Shown: positions 39,341 to 49,275, counted from the stretch's first letter. The stretch: 64,000 nucleotides of DNA from Halomonas ventosae (GCF_004363555.1 NZ_SNZJ01000012.1:1-64000); one strand, 5' to 3'. Notes: generated by a model not told the origin, from the sequence alone. Program-made: numbers and translations.

Positions 39341-40039
39341 TCAGTGGCCCGCCGAGAGGGGCAGCGGCGTCCACAGCTGCCAGAGGGCGAAGCCGATGAT
39401 CGACAGCGCCGCGATGCTGCGGGTGGCCGGGTGGCGGATCAGGGTGCCGAGCTGGCGGGCGGCGAGGCCGGTGGCCAGCAGGGCCGGCAGGGTGCCGAGG
39501 CCGAAGGCGCCCATCAGGGCGGCGCCGCGCCAGGGCTCGGCGATGGCCAGGCTCCAGGCGAGCATGGAGTAGACCAGCCCGCAGGGCAGCCAGCCCCAGA
39601 CCGCCCCCAGGGCGACCGCCTGGGGCACCCTGACCACCGGCATCAGGCGGCGCCCCAGCGGCTCGAGGTGCGTCCAGAGCCGTCGCCCCAGGGCCTCGAC
39701 CCGCAGCAGTCCCTTCCACCAGTCGGCGATGTAGAGGGCCATCAGGATCAGCATCACCGCGGCCAGGACCTGGAGGGCCAGGCGCGCCTGTGGCGTGAGG
39801 GCGACCAGGGTGCCGAGTCCCGCGACCAGGGCACCGGCCACCATGTAGCTGGCAATCCGGCCCAGGTTGTAGCCCAGCAGCAGCCCGGAAAGGCGTGCCG
39901 GGCTGCGCATGCTGGGCGGGACGGCGAAGGTCAGGGCGCTCATGATGCCTCCGCACATGCCGATGCAGTGGGCGCCACCGAGCAGGCCGAAGACGAAGGC
40001 GGCGGCCAGCGGGGGAAGGTCGAGGCCGGTGGGATCCAT
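39341..40039 (-). CDS. SafE/TauE-like membrane protein of the cco cluster
   Basis: 232 aa, about six or seven membrane segments. The HCIGMCGG motif in the first helix belongs to the sulfite-exporter TauE/SafE-like family (CcoS-linked type) often found after ccoS. The conserved H, C, M and C near residue 23 could bind copper, which would suit oxidase metallation; this is inference. Its ATG shares one base with the ccoS stop. Confidence 0.85.
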   Translation of the reverse strand: MDPTGLDLPPLAAAFVFGLLGGAHCIGMCGGIMSALTFAVPPSMRSPARLSGLLLGYNLGRIASYMVAGALVAGLGTLVALTPQARLALQVLAAVMLILMALYIADWWKGLLRVEALGRRLWTHLEPLGRRLMPVVRVPQAVALGAVWGWLPCGLVYSMLAWSLAIAEPWRGAALMGAFGLGTLPALLATGLAARQLGTLIRHPATRSIAALSIIGFALWQLWTPLPLSAGH

Positions 40040-40254
40040 CAGTCGCGGCGTTCCTCGTCGTCGGAGGAGGCGTCACGCTCGGGGCTTCGCCGCTCGTCCT
40101 TCGGGCGGTCGTTGTCGTCCTCGTCGAAGAGGATGCGATAGGCGGGCCCTTCCAGGTCCTCGAACTGGTCGTGCTTGACGGCCCAGAAGAAGGCCCAGAC
40201 GGCCAGCCCCAGCAGGATCAGCGAGAGGGGGATCAGCAGGTAGAGGATGCTCAT
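40039..40254 (-). CDS. ccoS: cbb3 oxidase maturation protein CcoS
   Basis: 71-aa protein with one N-terminal membrane helix (ILYLLIPLSLILLGLAVWAFFW region) followed by the conserved QFEDLEGPAYRILFD motif and an acidic, disordered tail. CcoS is needed for haem and copper insertion into cbb3 oxidase in Rhodobacter. The ATG at 40254 overlaps the ccoI stop by four bases. Confidence 0.94.
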   Translation of the reverse strand: MSILYLLIPLSLILLGLAVWAFFWAVKHDQFEDLEGPAYRILFDEDDNDRPKDERRSPERDASSDDEERRD

Positions 40255-42734
40255 GCGTTCACCAGCCTGGGGGTGTCGCTGCCGACCGGTCGTGAGGGGG
40301 CGTCCCGGGTCAGGCGCAGGGCATTGCCGACGACCACCAGGGAGCTGGCCGACATGCCGATGGCCGCCAGCCACGGCGGCACGAAGCCCATGGCCGCCAG
40401 GGGCAGCGCCGAGACGTTGTAGACCAGCGACCAGGTCAGGTTCTGGCGGATGATGCGCCGGGTGGCCCGGCCGGTCTCGATGGCCTCGACGATACGCCCC
40501 AGGCGCGGGCCGAGCAAGACGGCGTCGGCGCGGGTGCGGGCCAGGTCGGTGGCCCCGTTCATGGCGATGGCGATGTCGGCACCGGCCAGCACCGGCACGT
40601 CGTTGATGCCGTCGCCGACCATCGCTACCCGTTCGCCGCCGGCCTGCAGGGCCTGGAGGCGGGCCAGCTTCTCCTCGGGGGAGGCCGCCGCCTGCCAGGT
40701 GTCGATGCCCAGGCGCCGGGCCATGTCCGCCACCGCCGAGGGGGTGTCGCCGGAGAGCAGCTCCACCGCCAGGCCCCGTTCCAGAAGGGCCTCGACGGTC
40801 TCCCGGGCGTCCTCCCGCAGGCGGTCATGGAGGGCGAACCAGGCCCGCGGTCGGCCCTCCTCGGCCAGCAGCAGCCACTGCCCCTCGCCGGGCAGCGCCG
40901 GGGGGGCCTCGGGGGCGGCGAACTCGGGCCTGCCGAGGCGCCAGCGTTGCTCGTCGATCCAGCCCTCCAGCCCCTGTCCGGGGCGGCTGAGCACGTCCCT
41001 GGCCGCGACGGTGGCCTCGCGGAAGGGGCGAAAGGCCCGCGCGATGGGGTGTTCCGACTGGGCCTCCAGGGCGGCTGCCACGCGGCGCGCACGGCCCGCA
41101 TCGAGTGGGCCGTCCGGGTCGCCGATCGGGCGGGTCTCGACCAGGCTCATCTCGCCGCTGGTCAGGGTGCCGGTCTTGTCGAAGATCACCCGGTCGAGCT
41201 GCGACAGCGTCTCCAGGGCATCGGCACGGGTGATCAGCACGCCGCGGCGATGCAGGCGGCCATGGCCGGCGGTCAAGGCCGTGGGGGTGGCCAGCGCCAG
41301 GGCACAGGGACAGGTGACCACCAGCACCGACAGGGTGACCCAGAGCATCCGGTCCGGGTCGATGAACCACCAGGCGACCGCCACCCCGACCGAGATGATC
41401 AGCACCTGCAACACGAAGTGGTGGGCCATGCGCGCCGCCAGCTGGGCGATGCGAGGCCGGCTGGCGAAGGCGCGGTCGGTGAGGTCGACGATGCTGGCGA
41501 CCCGGGCATCATTGCCGGCATGGGTGACGCGCACCGTCAAGGGGCTCTCGATGTTCTGGCTGCCGCCGGTCACGCGGTCGCCGACCCCGCGGGTCACCGG
41601 CAGGTACTCCCCGGTGAGCATGGACTCGTCGAGGCTCGACTCGCCGGCCTCGATCACCCCGTCGGCCGGCACGCCATGGCCGGGCTTGACCAGCACCCGG
41701 TCGCCGGCGGCAAGCTCGCTGGCGGGCAGGATGCGCTCCTCGCCCGAATCGGTGAGGCGGGTCGCCGAGAGGGGCAGGGCGCCGGACAGGGCGTTGCCGC
41801 TGTGGCCGCTGCGGCGTCGGGCGCGGCCCTCCACGTAGCGACCGAAGAGCAGGAAGAAGGTAAACATGGCCACCGAGTCGAAATAGACGTCGCCGTGGCC
41901 GGCGATCACCGCATAGCCGCTGGCCAGGTAGGCGCCGCCGATGGCCAGCGATACCGTCACGTCCATGCCCAGTACCCGGGTCTGGAGGTCGCGCAGGGCG
42001 TTGCGGAAGAAGGGCTGGGCCGAGAAGAGCACCACCGGGGTGGCCAGGGCGAAGGAGAGCCAGTGGAAGAGGGCGAGGAAGTCGGCGCTGATCTCGTCGG
42101 GGCCGGCCACGTAGATGGGGATCGAGAACATCATCACCTGCATCATGCCCACGGCGGCGACGATCAGGCGGCGCACGTTCATGCGCTCCTCGTGCTGCAG
42201 GCGCTGCTGGGCGGCATCGGGCTCCCAGGGCTGGGCCGGGTAGCCGATGGCGGCCATCTCGGCGAGGATCCGCGACAGGGCGACCCGCTCGGGATCCCAG
42301 CTGACCCGCAGTCGGTGATGGGTGAGGTTGACGGCGCTGGCGGTGATCCCCTCCAGGGCATTGAGGCGGTGCTCGATCAGCCAGGCACAGGCCGCACAGG
42401 TGATGCCGTCCACGGCCAGGGTGGCATGCACGGTCCCGTCGTCCCCCTCGGGGTGCACGAAGCGCGCCTGCAGCCCCGGGTCGTCGAATACCGCCCAGGT
42501 CTCGGCCCGGGCCGCCTGGCGGTCGTCCGGACGCTCGGGCAGCTCGGTGCGGAAGCGGTAGTAGCTCGCCAGGCCGCCATCGACGATGGCATGGGCCACG
42601 GCCTCGCAGCCGGGGCAGCAGAGCGGGTGGCGGGCGTCGTCCAGGGTGATCGACCAGGGCGCACCCGCCGGCACCCGGCTGCCGCAGTGGTAGCAGTCCG
42701 GGGCCGCGTCAGGCGTCTGGGGACTATGGGTCAT
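40251..42734 (-). CDS. ccoI: CcoI copper-transporting P-type ATPase for cbb3 oxidase
   Basis: P1B-type ATPase, 827 aa, that exports copper for oxidase assembly. The N-terminus has CYHCG and CCPGC clusters typical of CcoI, then an HMA domain with GITCAACAWLIEH. Eight membrane helices include the CPC motif in VVTCPCALALATP. Phosphorylation site is DKTGTLTSG; the hinge is GDGINDVPVL. The double-cysteine N-terminal extension separates CcoI/FixI from housekeeping CopA. Confidence 0.95.
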   Translation of the reverse strand: MTHSPQTPDAAPDCYHCGSRVPAGAPWSITLDDARHPLCCPGCEAVAHAIVDGGLASYYRFRTELPERPDDRQAARAETWAVFDDPGLQARFVHPEGDDGTVHATLAVDGITCAACAWLIEHRLNALEGITASAVNLTHHRLRVSWDPERVALSRILAEMAAIGYPAQPWEPDAAQQRLQHEERMNVRRLIVAAVGMMQVMMFSIPIYVAGPDEISADFLALFHWLSFALATPVVLFSAQPFFRNALRDLQTRVLGMDVTVSLAIGGAYLASGYAVIAGHGDVYFDSVAMFTFFLLFGRYVEGRARRRSGHSGNALSGALPLSATRLTDSGEERILPASELAAGDRVLVKPGHGVPADGVIEAGESSLDESMLTGEYLPVTRGVGDRVTGGSQNIESPLTVRVTHAGNDARVASIVDLTDRAFASRPRIAQLAARMAHHFVLQVLIISVGVAVAWWFIDPDRMLWVTLSVLVVTCPCALALATPTALTAGHGRLHRRGVLITRADALETLSQLDRVIFDKTGTLTSGEMSLVETRPIGDPDGPLDAGRARRVAAALEAQSEHPIARAFRPFREATVAARDVLSRPGQGLEGWIDEQRWRLGRPEFAAPEAPPALPGEGQWLLLAEEGRPRAWFALHDRLREDARETVEALLERGLAVELLSGDTPSAVADMARRLGIDTWQAAASPEEKLARLQALQAGGERVAMVGDGINDVPVLAGADIAIAMNGATDLARTRADAVLLGPRLGRIVEAIETGRATRRIIRQNLTWSLVYNVSALPLAAMGFVPPWLAAIGMSASSLVVVGNALRLTRDAPSRPVGSDTPRLVNA

Positions 42735-42753
42735 GGCGTCTCGTCGGACGGCC

Positions 42754-43266
42754 CTAGAGGCCGGGTACCAGGGCGATCTCGTCGTCGCTGGGGAAGCGGG
42801 CCTCGCCGGTCAGGCGCCATTCGGCGTCCCGGCCCTCGGTGGGCTGCAGCTGCAGATACCAGCGGTAGTTCAGCGGTTCGTCGATCATGCCCACGTAGCG
42901 CCCGCCGCGGACGTGCTCGAGGGTCAGCGAGCGGTCACGGTGGCTGTCGGTGGGAAAGACCAGGGCCAGGTGAAGGCGCTCGGGACGGCGCTCCCCCTGC
43001 AGGTCGACGACGATGTCGCCGGTGCGGGCGTCGGCGCGCATCACCGCCTCCAGGCCCAGCGCCCGGGCATGCTCCTGCTTGGCCAGCTGCTCGTTGATGG
43101 CCAGGCCCTGCTTGTAGTAGTCACCGCCCACCGAGCCGTCATAGTAGCGGATCGACAGGGTCAGGTAGACCAGGCTGAAGGTCACCGAAGAGGCCAGCAG
43201 GCCGATCAGGAACCAGGGCCAGAACTGCTTGTACCAGGGCGGGATGCTCTCGTGTTCCGCGCTCAT
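42754..43266 (-). CDS. ccoH: FixH-family protein CcoH
   Basis: 170 aa, one N-terminal membrane helix (WFLIGLLASSVTFSLVYLTL region) and a periplasmic FixH domain. The SIRYYDGSVGGDYYKQGLAIN stretch is the family mark. CcoH stabilises the assembling cbb3 complex. Its ATG shares a base with the ccoG stop (TGATG). Confidence 0.92.
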   Translation of the reverse strand: MSAEHESIPPWYKQFWPWFLIGLLASSVTFSLVYLTLSIRYYDGSVGGDYYKQGLAINEQLAKQEHARALGLEAVMRADARTGDIVVDLQGERRPERLHLALVFPTDSHRDRSLTLEHVRGGRYVGMIDEPLNYRWYLQLQPTEGRDAEWRLTGEARFPSDDEIALVPGL

Positions 43267-44699
43267 CAGCGGGTCTCTCCTATGAAGCGGCTGTCGCGCT
43301 CGATGGCGATGTCGGCATCCTGCGCTTCCAGCCGCAGGATGATCTCGGCGCTGGGCCGGTCGATGGCCCCGGGGGGCACGCTGGCCTGGACCACCAGCTG
43401 GCGAGAGTCGCCGGCCGGCACGCTGACCTCATGGGTGTCCAGGGTCAGACCGGGCAGGCCGGAGGCCTCCAGCCGGTAGACATGCGCCTGCTTGTCGAGG
43501 TTGCGCACCGTCAGGGTGTAGACGTTGCTGATGCGGCCGTCGGCGGTCGTCTGGAAGAGCCGGGTGCGCTCACGCTCCACGTCGAAGCCCAGGGGCGTGC
43601 GGTCCGCCACCGCCCAGGCGAAGACGCCGATCATCACCAGCAGGGCGGCCAGGTAGCCCATCAGGCGCGGGCGCAGGATGTGCGTCGGCTTGCCCTCCAG
43701 GGCGTTCTCGGTGGTGTAGCGGATCAGGCCGCGGGGATAGCCCATCTTGTCCATCACGCTGTCGCAGGCGTCGATGCAGGCCGCGCAGGTGATGCACTCG
43801 TACTGGAGGCCGTCGCGGATATCGATGCCGGTGGGGCAGACCTGCACGCAGAGGTCGCAGTCGATGCAGTCGCCGTGTCCGGCGGCAAGGGCCTGCTCAT
43901 GGCTGAGGCTCTTCTTGCGCGGTCCGCGCGGCTCGCCGCGAGCGGTGTCGTAGGAGACGATCAGGGTGTCGCGGTCGAACATCACCGACTGGAAGCGGGC
44001 ATAGGGGCACATGTAGATGCACACCTGCTCGCGCAGCCAGCCGGCATTGAGGTAGGTGAAGACCACGAAGAAGCCGACCCAGAAGTAGGACCAGCCGTGG
44101 GCCTCGAGGGTCGGCAGCTCCACCACCAGGTCGCGGATGGGGGTGAAGTAGCCGACAAAGGTGACCCCGGTGGCCAGGGCGACCAGCAGCCAGATGGCGT
44201 GCTTGGCGGACTTGCGCCACAGCTTGTCGGCGGTCATCGGCTGCTTGTCGAGCTTGATGCGGCGGTTGCGTGACCCCTCCAGGCGATGCTCGACCCAGAT
44301 GAACAGGAAGGTCCAGACGCTCTGCGGGCAGGTGTAGCCGCACCAGACGCGGCCGGCGAACACCGTAATGAAGAAAAGCCCGAAGGCGCAGATGATCAGC
44401 AGCCAGGAGAGCAGCATGAACTCCTGGGGATAGAAGGTCGCCGAGAAGATGTGGAACTCGCGGCCCGGCAGGTCGAACCAGATCGCCGGGCGATCCCCCC
44501 AGGGCACCCAGGGCAGCAGGAAGAAGGCCAGCATCAGGGCCCAGTTGGACGTGCGGCGCAGGCGCTGGAAGACGCCCTTGATCTCGCGCACGTAGATATG
44601 GCGCCGGCTGGCGTACATGTGCTGGGTGACCGCTTCCTGGGGCGTGTGATGCTCCACGGGATCCGGGGTGACATCGCGGGTCGGGATCTTCTCGCTCAT
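43266..44699 (-). CDS. ccoG: cytochrome c oxidase accessory protein CcoG
   Basis: 477-aa membrane ferredoxin-like protein. N-terminal helices include the CGYTCPQSVW motif. Two [4Fe-4S] sets follow: CIDCDLCVQVCP and CITCAACIDACD. A C-terminal immunoglobulin-like domain (about 365-477) ends the protein. CcoG is a cupric reductase in Rhodobacter cbb3 assembly. The start at 44699 matches the conserved MSEKIP beginning. Confidence 0.95.
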   Translation of the reverse strand: MSEKIPTRDVTPDPVEHHTPQEAVTQHMYASRRHIYVREIKGVFQRLRRTSNWALMLAFFLLPWVPWGDRPAIWFDLPGREFHIFSATFYPQEFMLLSWLLIICAFGLFFITVFAGRVWCGYTCPQSVWTFLFIWVEHRLEGSRNRRIKLDKQPMTADKLWRKSAKHAIWLLVALATGVTFVGYFTPIRDLVVELPTLEAHGWSYFWVGFFVVFTYLNAGWLREQVCIYMCPYARFQSVMFDRDTLIVSYDTARGEPRGPRKKSLSHEQALAAGHGDCIDCDLCVQVCPTGIDIRDGLQYECITCAACIDACDSVMDKMGYPRGLIRYTTENALEGKPTHILRPRLMGYLAALLVMIGVFAWAVADRTPLGFDVERERTRLFQTTADGRISNVYTLTVRNLDKQAHVYRLEASGLPGLTLDTHEVSVPAGDSRQLVVQASVPPGAIDRPSAEIILRLEAQDADIAIERDSRFIGETR

Positions 44700-44783
44700 G
44701 GCAGGCTCACGGCTGGCAGGGAGGGGCAGGGCCGGGGGCCGCTGCGGGTGCGTCCATTGTATCGAGCTGGCCGCATAACGAGA

Positions 44784-44810
44784 AAGGGTGCGACCGGAGG
44801 CCGCACCCTT
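44784..44810 (-). terminator. hairpin between ccoP and ccoG
   Basis: AAGGGTGCG pairs with CGCACCCTT, and the minus-strand tail is TCTCGTTAT. It separates the structural ccoNOQP genes from the assembly genes ccoGHIS in a 131-base gap, so it probably lowers read-through into the assembly genes. Confidence 0.65.
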
Positions 44811-44830
44811 CAAAGCCCGAGGCGCTTGTC

Positions 44831-45760
44831 TCAGTCCTCGAAGCGCAGGCTGTAGACGTAGGCGGCGACGAGGTGGACCTTGTCCTCGCCGATATAGGCG
44901 GCCTGGGCCGGCATGTGGCCATTGCGGCCGTTGCGCAGGGTCTGGCGCACCGAGTCGCCCAGCGACTGGCCGGGTGCCTGGTAGAGCCAGGCATCGTCGG
45001 TCAGGTTGGGGGCGCCCAGCGCCTGGTTGCCGGTGCCGTCGGGCATGTGGCAGGCGGCGCACACCGATGCGAACACCGGGGCACCCTGCTCGGCGCGCTG
45101 TTCGTCCTCGGCGTTGCCGGAGAGCGACAGCACGTGCTGGGTGACGTTCTCGATGTTCTCGCTGCCCAGCTGCTGCCAGGAGGGCATCAGGCCGTTGCGG
45201 CCGTTGGCGATGGTATGGACGATGTTCTCCGGCTCGCCACCATAGAGCCAGGCGTCATCGGTCAGGTTGGGGAAGCCATAGCCCCCCTGGGCCCCTGAGC
45301 CGTGGCAGACCGCGCAGTTGTTGAGGTAGATGCGCTCGGCGACCTGCATGGCCTCGCCGTCCCTGGCCAGTTCCGGGATCGGGACCTCCTGGTACTGGGC
45401 AAAGATCGGGGCGAAGCGCTCCTCGGCACGGGCCACCTCCTCCTCCCACTGGCTCTCCTGGCTCCACCCCAGCACGCCGGCGAAGTTGCCCAGGCCCGGG
45501 TAGAGCACCAGGTAGCCCAGGGCGAAGATCACCGTGCCCACATAGAGCTGGAACCACCAGCGGGGCAGCGGGTTGTCGTACTCCTCGATGCCGTCGGCGG
45601 CATGGCCGGTGGTATCCACGTTGCCCTCGGCATCGGGGGTCTTGTCGGTCTTGCGGTTGGCGTAGAGCAGCCAGAAGGCAATCCCGATGGAGCCCAGCGT
45701 GATGACGATGATCCAGGCGCTCCAGAAGCCGGAAAGGGAGTCACCCCAAAGATTATTCAT
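44831..45760 (-). CDS. ccoP: cbb3 oxidase dihaem subunit CcoP
   Basis: 309 aa. Membrane helices near residues 10-30 and 70-90, the second preceded by the conserved NPLPRWW, then two periplasmic cytochrome c domains with CAVCHGSGAQGG and CAACHMPDGTGN haem sites. CcoP passes electrons to CcoO/CcoN. Its ATG overlaps the ccoQ stop by four bases. Confidence 0.96.
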   Translation of the reverse strand: MNNLWGDSLSGFWSAWIIVITLGSIGIAFWLLYANRKTDKTPDAEGNVDTTGHAADGIEEYDNPLPRWWFQLYVGTVIFALGYLVLYPGLGNFAGVLGWSQESQWEEEVARAEERFAPIFAQYQEVPIPELARDGEAMQVAERIYLNNCAVCHGSGAQGGYGFPNLTDDAWLYGGEPENIVHTIANGRNGLMPSWQQLGSENIENVTQHVLSLSGNAEDEQRAEQGAPVFASVCAACHMPDGTGNQALGAPNLTDDAWLYQAPGQSLGDSVRQTLRNGRNGHMPAQAAYIGEDKVHLVAAYVYSLRFED

Positions 45761-45972
45761 GTGTTCCTGTCTCCCCTGTCATGGCGGGAATCGGTCTCGC
45801 GCGAGGCGCTCGTGTCACGGTTCGCCGGTGCATCATCCTCGTCGGCGAAGGGCAGGTTCTTTGCCTCGTCGAAGTCCTTCTTGCGTCGCTTCGAGTAGGC
45901 CCACAGGGTGAGCCCGATGAAGGCGATGATCAGGATGCCCGTGATGATGCCGCGAAAGGTCCCGGTATCCAT
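45757..45972 (-). CDS. ccoQ: cbb3 oxidase small subunit CcoQ
   Basis: 71 aa with one membrane helix (GIITGILIIAFIGLTLWAY split) followed by the KRRKKDFDEA(K)NLPF motif typical of FixQ/CcoQ, then an acidic tail with D/R repeats. Stabilises the CcoP-core interaction. The ATG at 45972 lies two bases after the ccoO stop. Confidence 0.93.
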   Translation of the reverse strand: MDTGTFRGIITGILIIAFIGLTLWAYSKRRKKDFDEAKNLPFADEDDAPANRDTSASRETDSRHDRGDRNT

Positions 45973-45974
45973 AG

Positions 45975-46583
45975 TCAGCGTGTGCCCTCGAGCACGGTGC
46001 CAAGCTGTTGCAGATAGGCGACCAGCGCGGTGATCTCCTGCTCGCCGCGCACCTCGCGGGTGGCGTTCTCGATCTGCTCGTCGGTATAGGGCACGCCGAG
46101 GGCCCGCAGGGCGCGCATCTTCTTCGGCGTGTCCTCGCCATCCAGGGTGTTCTCGAACAGCCACGGGTAGGCGGGCATGACCGACTCCGGCACCACGTCA
46201 CGCGGGTTGTAGAGGTGGGCGCGATGCCAGTCGTCGCTGTAGCGGCCGCCGACGCGGGCCAGGTCAGGCCCGGTGCGCTTGGAGCCCCACAGGAAGTTGT
46301 GGTCGTAGACCGACTCGCCGGCCACGCTGTAGTGGCCATAGCGCTCGGTCTCGGCGCGGAAGGGTCTGACCATCTGCGAGTGGCAGCCGACGCAGCCCTC
46401 CCGGCGGTAGATGTCGCGGCCCTCCAGTTCCAGTGCGGAGAGCGGCTCGAGCCCCTCGACGGGTTCGGTCGTCTGCTTCTGGAAGAACAGCGGCACGACC
46501 TCGGCCAGGCCGCCGAAACTGATCACCACCAGGATCAGTACGGCAAGCAGGCCGACGTTCTTTTCGACGATCTCGTGTCTCAT
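45975..46583 (-). CDS. ccoO: cbb3 oxidase monohaem subunit CcoO
   Basis: 202 aa, one N-terminal membrane anchor and a periplasmic cytochrome c domain. The haem site is [14 protein letters not shown], diagnostic for CcoO/FixO; the axial methionine is probably in SVMPAYPWL. Lies between ccoN and ccoQ in the standard order. Confidence 0.96.
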   Translation of the reverse strand: MRHEIVEKNVGLLAVLILVVISFGGLAEVVPLFFQKQTTEPVEGLEPLSALELEGRDIYRREGCVGCHSQMVRPFRAETERYGHYSVAGESVYDHNFLWGSKRTGPDLARVGGRYSDDWHRAHLYNPRDVVPESVMPAYPWLFENTLDGEDTPKKMRALRALGVPYTDEQIENATREVRGEQEITALVAYLQQLGTVLEGTR

Positions 46584-46605
46584 TGGTGTCGGTTTCCCCG
46601 TTGGC

Positions 46606-48030
46606 TCAGGCAGTCTGCGGAATCGGCTGACGGGCGCCTTCGCCGCGCCGGACAGTCATGAAGACGTTGAAGGCCATGATCAGCATGCCGGTGACCCAGC
46701 ACAGGCCGCCGATCAGGCGCACGATGTAGCCCGGGCCGCTGGCCTCCACGGATTCGACGAAGGTGTACATCAGGGTGCCGTCGGGGTTGATGGCGCGCCA
46801 CATCAGGCCCTGCAGGATGCCGTTGACCCACATGGCGGCGATGTAGAGCACGGTGCCGATGGTCGCCAGCCAGAAGTGCACGGCGATCAGGTTGACCGAG
46901 TGCATCTCGGTGCGGCCGAACAGGCGCGGGATCAGGTGGTACATGGAGCCGATGGTGATCATCGCCACCCAGCCCAGGGCGCCGGCATGCACGTGGCCGA
47001 TGGTCCAGTCGGTGTAGTGGGAGAGGGCGTTGACGGTCTTCACCGCCATCATCGGCCCCTCGAAGGTGGACATGCCGTAGAAGGAGAGGGCCACCACCAG
47101 GAAGCGCAGGGTCGGGTCGGTGCGCAGCTTATGCCAGGCGCCAGAGAGGGTCATCATGCCGTTGATCATGCCGCCCCAGGAGGGGGCCAGCAGGATGATC
47201 GACATGATCATGCCCAGCGACTGGGCCCAGTTGGGCAGGGCGGTGTAGTGCAGGTGGTGCGGGCCGGCCCACATGTAGACCATGATCAGCGCCCAGAAGT
47301 GGACGATGGACAGCCGGTAGGAGTAGACCGGACGCTCGGCCTGCTTGGGCACGAAGTAGTACATCATCCCCAGGAAGCCGGCGGTCAGGAAGAAGCCCAC
47401 CGCGTTGTGGCCGTACCACCACTGCACCATGGCGTCGATGGCGCCGGCGTAGATGGAGGTCGAGTACATGGGGGTGACCGGGATGGCGGCGTTGTTGACG
47501 ATGTGCAGCACCGCCACGGTCAGGATGAAGGCGGCGAAGAACCAGTTGGCCACGTAGATGTGGGAGGTCTTGCGCAGCTTGATGGTGCCCAGGAAGACGA
47601 TGGCATAGCTGATCCAGACCACGGCGATCAGGATGTTGATCGGCCACTCCAGCTCGGCATACTCCTTGGTGGTGGTGTAGCCCAGTGGCAGCGAGACCAC
47701 TGCGGAGACGATCACCGCCTGCCAGCCCCAGAAGGTGAAGGCCGCCAGCTTGTCGCCGAACAGCCGCGTCTGGCAGGTCCGCTGCACCACGTAGTAGGAG
47801 GTGGCGAACAGTGCCGAGCCGCCGAAGGCGAAGATCACGGCGTTTGTGTGAAGGGGGCGCAGGCGGCCGAAGCTCGTCCACGGCAGTCCCAGGTTCAGTT
47901 CCGGCCATACCAGCTGTGCGGCAAGGATGACACCGAGGGTCATGCCCACGATGCCCCACACCACCGTCATGATCGCGAACTGCCGAACTACCTTGTAGTT
48001 GTAGGTCGGGTGTTCAAATGCTGTGCTCAT
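46606..48030 (-). CDS. ccoN: cbb3 oxidase catalytic subunit CcoN
   Basis: Haem-copper oxidase catalytic subunit of the high-affinity C-type, 474 aa, 12 membrane helices. Histidine-rich helices carrying haem b, haem b3 and CuB ligands include [23 protein letters not shown] and [10 protein letters not shown]. The C-type oxidase reduces oxygen at low concentration. The start at 48030 ([15 protein letters not shown]) is the conserved N-terminus. Confidence 0.97.
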   Translation of the reverse strand: MSTAFEHPTYNYKVVRQFAIMTVVWGIVGMTLGVILAAQLVWPELNLGLPWTSFGRLRPLHTNAVIFAFGGSALFATSYYVVQRTCQTRLFGDKLAAFTFWGWQAVIVSAVVSLPLGYTTTKEYAELEWPINILIAVVWISYAIVFLGTIKLRKTSHIYVANWFFAAFILTVAVLHIVNNAAIPVTPMYSTSIYAGAIDAMVQWWYGHNAVGFFLTAGFLGMMYYFVPKQAERPVYSYRLSIVHFWALIMVYMWAGPHHLHYTALPNWAQSLGMIMSIILLAPSWGGMINGMMTLSGAWHKLRTDPTLRFLVVALSFYGMSTFEGPMMAVKTVNALSHYTDWTIGHVHAGALGWVAMITIGSMYHLIPRLFGRTEMHSVNLIAVHFWLATIGTVLYIAAMWVNGILQGLMWRAINPDGTLMYTFVESVEASGPGYIVRLIGGLCWVTGMLIMAFNVFMTVRRGEGARQPIPQTA

Positions 48031-48124
48031 GTCAGGATCCCATCGAACGCGGTTTGGGGGTTTCCCGCGGCATTCTGCCTCGGGGCGACCTCCGCAGGAT
48101 GATGCAGGTCTATAACCACCGCCG

Positions 48125-48153
48125 ATTCTAGCGCAGGCGTGCGACAAGCTGAA
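48125..48153 (-). promoter_or_regulatory. possible ccoNOQP promoter
   Basis: Minus-strand TTCAGC (48148-48153), 17 bases, TAGAAT (48125-48130). The transcript would have a leader of about 90 bases. A lone TTGAT-type half-site lies upstream but no full FNR box. Confidence 0.4.
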
Positions 48154-48172
48154 CACGCCAATGTGTTGATTC

Positions 48173-48916
48173 ATGAACGCGAAGGGGCTGAAATTGTCAG
48201 ACCATTCTTGTCGGGATTTGCCGCCTATCGATCGCCAGTCCCTCCACCGGTTGCTGCGGGATGGCGAGCCCGGTGGCGGGAACATCGAGGGCCTCGGCCC
48301 CCTGGAAGTGCGTGGCGAGTGTCGGGTGGGCCGGCTGATGATGGCTCACGGCGCCGGTGCGGGGCAGGATTCAACCTTTCTGCAACGGTTGCGCGAGGCG
48401 CTGGCCGTAGTGGGGGTGCAGACACTGGCTTTCGAGTTCGCCTACCTGCAGCAGATGCGCCGCGAAGGCCGGCGTCGGCCGCCACCCAGGGTCGACCGAC
48501 TGGTCGATGAACTGGTCCGCTGGTGCGACAGCGTGTCGCACCGCGACCTTCCGCCACCCTGGCTGGGGGGCAAGTCGATGGGCGGGCGTGTCGCCAGCCT
48601 GCTCGCGGCCCGCGACGGTGCTCCCGGCCTGGTGCTGTGCGGCTACCCCTTCCATCCGCCCGGCAAGCCCGAGCGCCTGCGGCTCTCCCACTGGCCGCTG
48701 CTGGGCTGTCCGACCCTGGTGGTGCAGGGCAGTCGCGACCCCTTCGGGACGCGTGACGAGGTGGCGGGCTATTCGCTCCCCGACACGGCGCGGCTTCACT
48801 GGCTCGAGGATGGCGACCATGACTGGAAGCCGCAGCGCGCCTCGGGCAGGACCCAGGCGCAACTGATCGACGAGGGGGCGGCGGCGATCGCCGCCTTCAT
48901 GACCGCCTACGCCTGA
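48173..48916 (+). CDS. alpha/beta hydrolase (KANL3/Tex30-like)
   Basis: 247 aa. The nucleophile elbow is GGKSMGGR (serine near residue 140); likely aspartate in GSRDPFG and histidine in GDHDWKP complete the triad. The oxyanion MAHGAGAG motif comes early. This fits the KANL3/Tex30-type dienelactone-hydrolase-like group. Substrate unknown. The exact start is uncertain, as the first 40 residues are not clearly conserved and no good ribosome site precedes the ATG. Divergent from ccoN. Confidence 0.78.
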   Translation: MNAKGLKLSDHSCRDLPPIDRQSLHRLLRDGEPGGGNIEGLGPLEVRGECRVGRLMMAHGAGAGQDSTFLQRLREALAVVGVQTLAFEFAYLQQMRREGRRRPPPRVDRLVDELVRWCDSVSHRDLPPPWLGGKSMGGRVASLLAARDGAPGLVLCGYPFHPPGKPERLRLSHWPLLGCPTLVVQGSRDPFGTRDEVAGYSLPDTARLHWLEDGDHDWKPQRASGRTQAQLIDEGAAAIAAFMTAYA

Positions 48917-49006
48917 AACTCCCGCACTGCGGGCGATGCGGGCAAGTCGATGAAAGGGCGATGGTTCTTCGTTCATGAGGCGCGCGTCGGGGCGATGCGA
49001 AAAGCG

Positions 49007-49034
49007 TTGACATTGGTCGGGGCCCCTGTAGAAT
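49007..49034 (+). promoter_or_regulatory. tRNA operon promoter
   Basis: Consensus -35 TTGACA (49007-49012), 16 bases, TAGAAT (49029-49034). The GC-rich stretch after the -10 (GCAGCGCC) is typical of promoters under stringent control. It precedes tRNA-Val(TAC) by about 18 bases. Confidence 0.75.
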
Positions 49035-49052
49035 GCAGCGCCACGTGACCGG

Positions 49053-49128
49053 GGGTGGTTAGCTCAGCTGGGAGAGCACCAGCCTTACAAGCTGGGGGTC
49101 ACAGGTTCGAACCCTGTACCACCCACCA
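49053..49128 (+). tRNA. tRNA-Val (anticodon TAC)
   Basis: 76 bases with encoded CCA. Acceptor GGGTGGT pairs with ACCACCC, anticodon stem CCAGC/GCTGG, loop CTTACAA. First of five clustered tRNA genes. Confidence 0.97.
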
Positions 49129-49170
49129 TCGCCTCGGCGATGCCCGATCATGTCGCAGGAAGATTGCAGC

Positions 49171-49247
49171 GGACCGGTAGTTCAGTTGGTTAGAATGCCG
49201 GCCTGTCACGCCGGAGGTCGCGGGTTCGAGTCCCGTCCGGTCCGCCA
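49171..49247 (+). tRNA. tRNA-Asp (anticodon GTC), copy 1
   Basis: 77 bases with encoded CCA. Acceptor GGACCGG pairs with CCGGTCC, discriminator G, loop CTGTCAC. Identical to the other two Asp copies in the cluster. Confidence 0.97.
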
Positions 49248-49275
49248 TCGTCTTCCCCGTCGCAGGTCATCTTGC

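Noticed and set aside
48159..48172. FNR box upstream of ccoN
   Set aside because: Only one half-site (TTGAT) is present; the other half does not match and the centre would not be at -41.5 of the proposed promoter.
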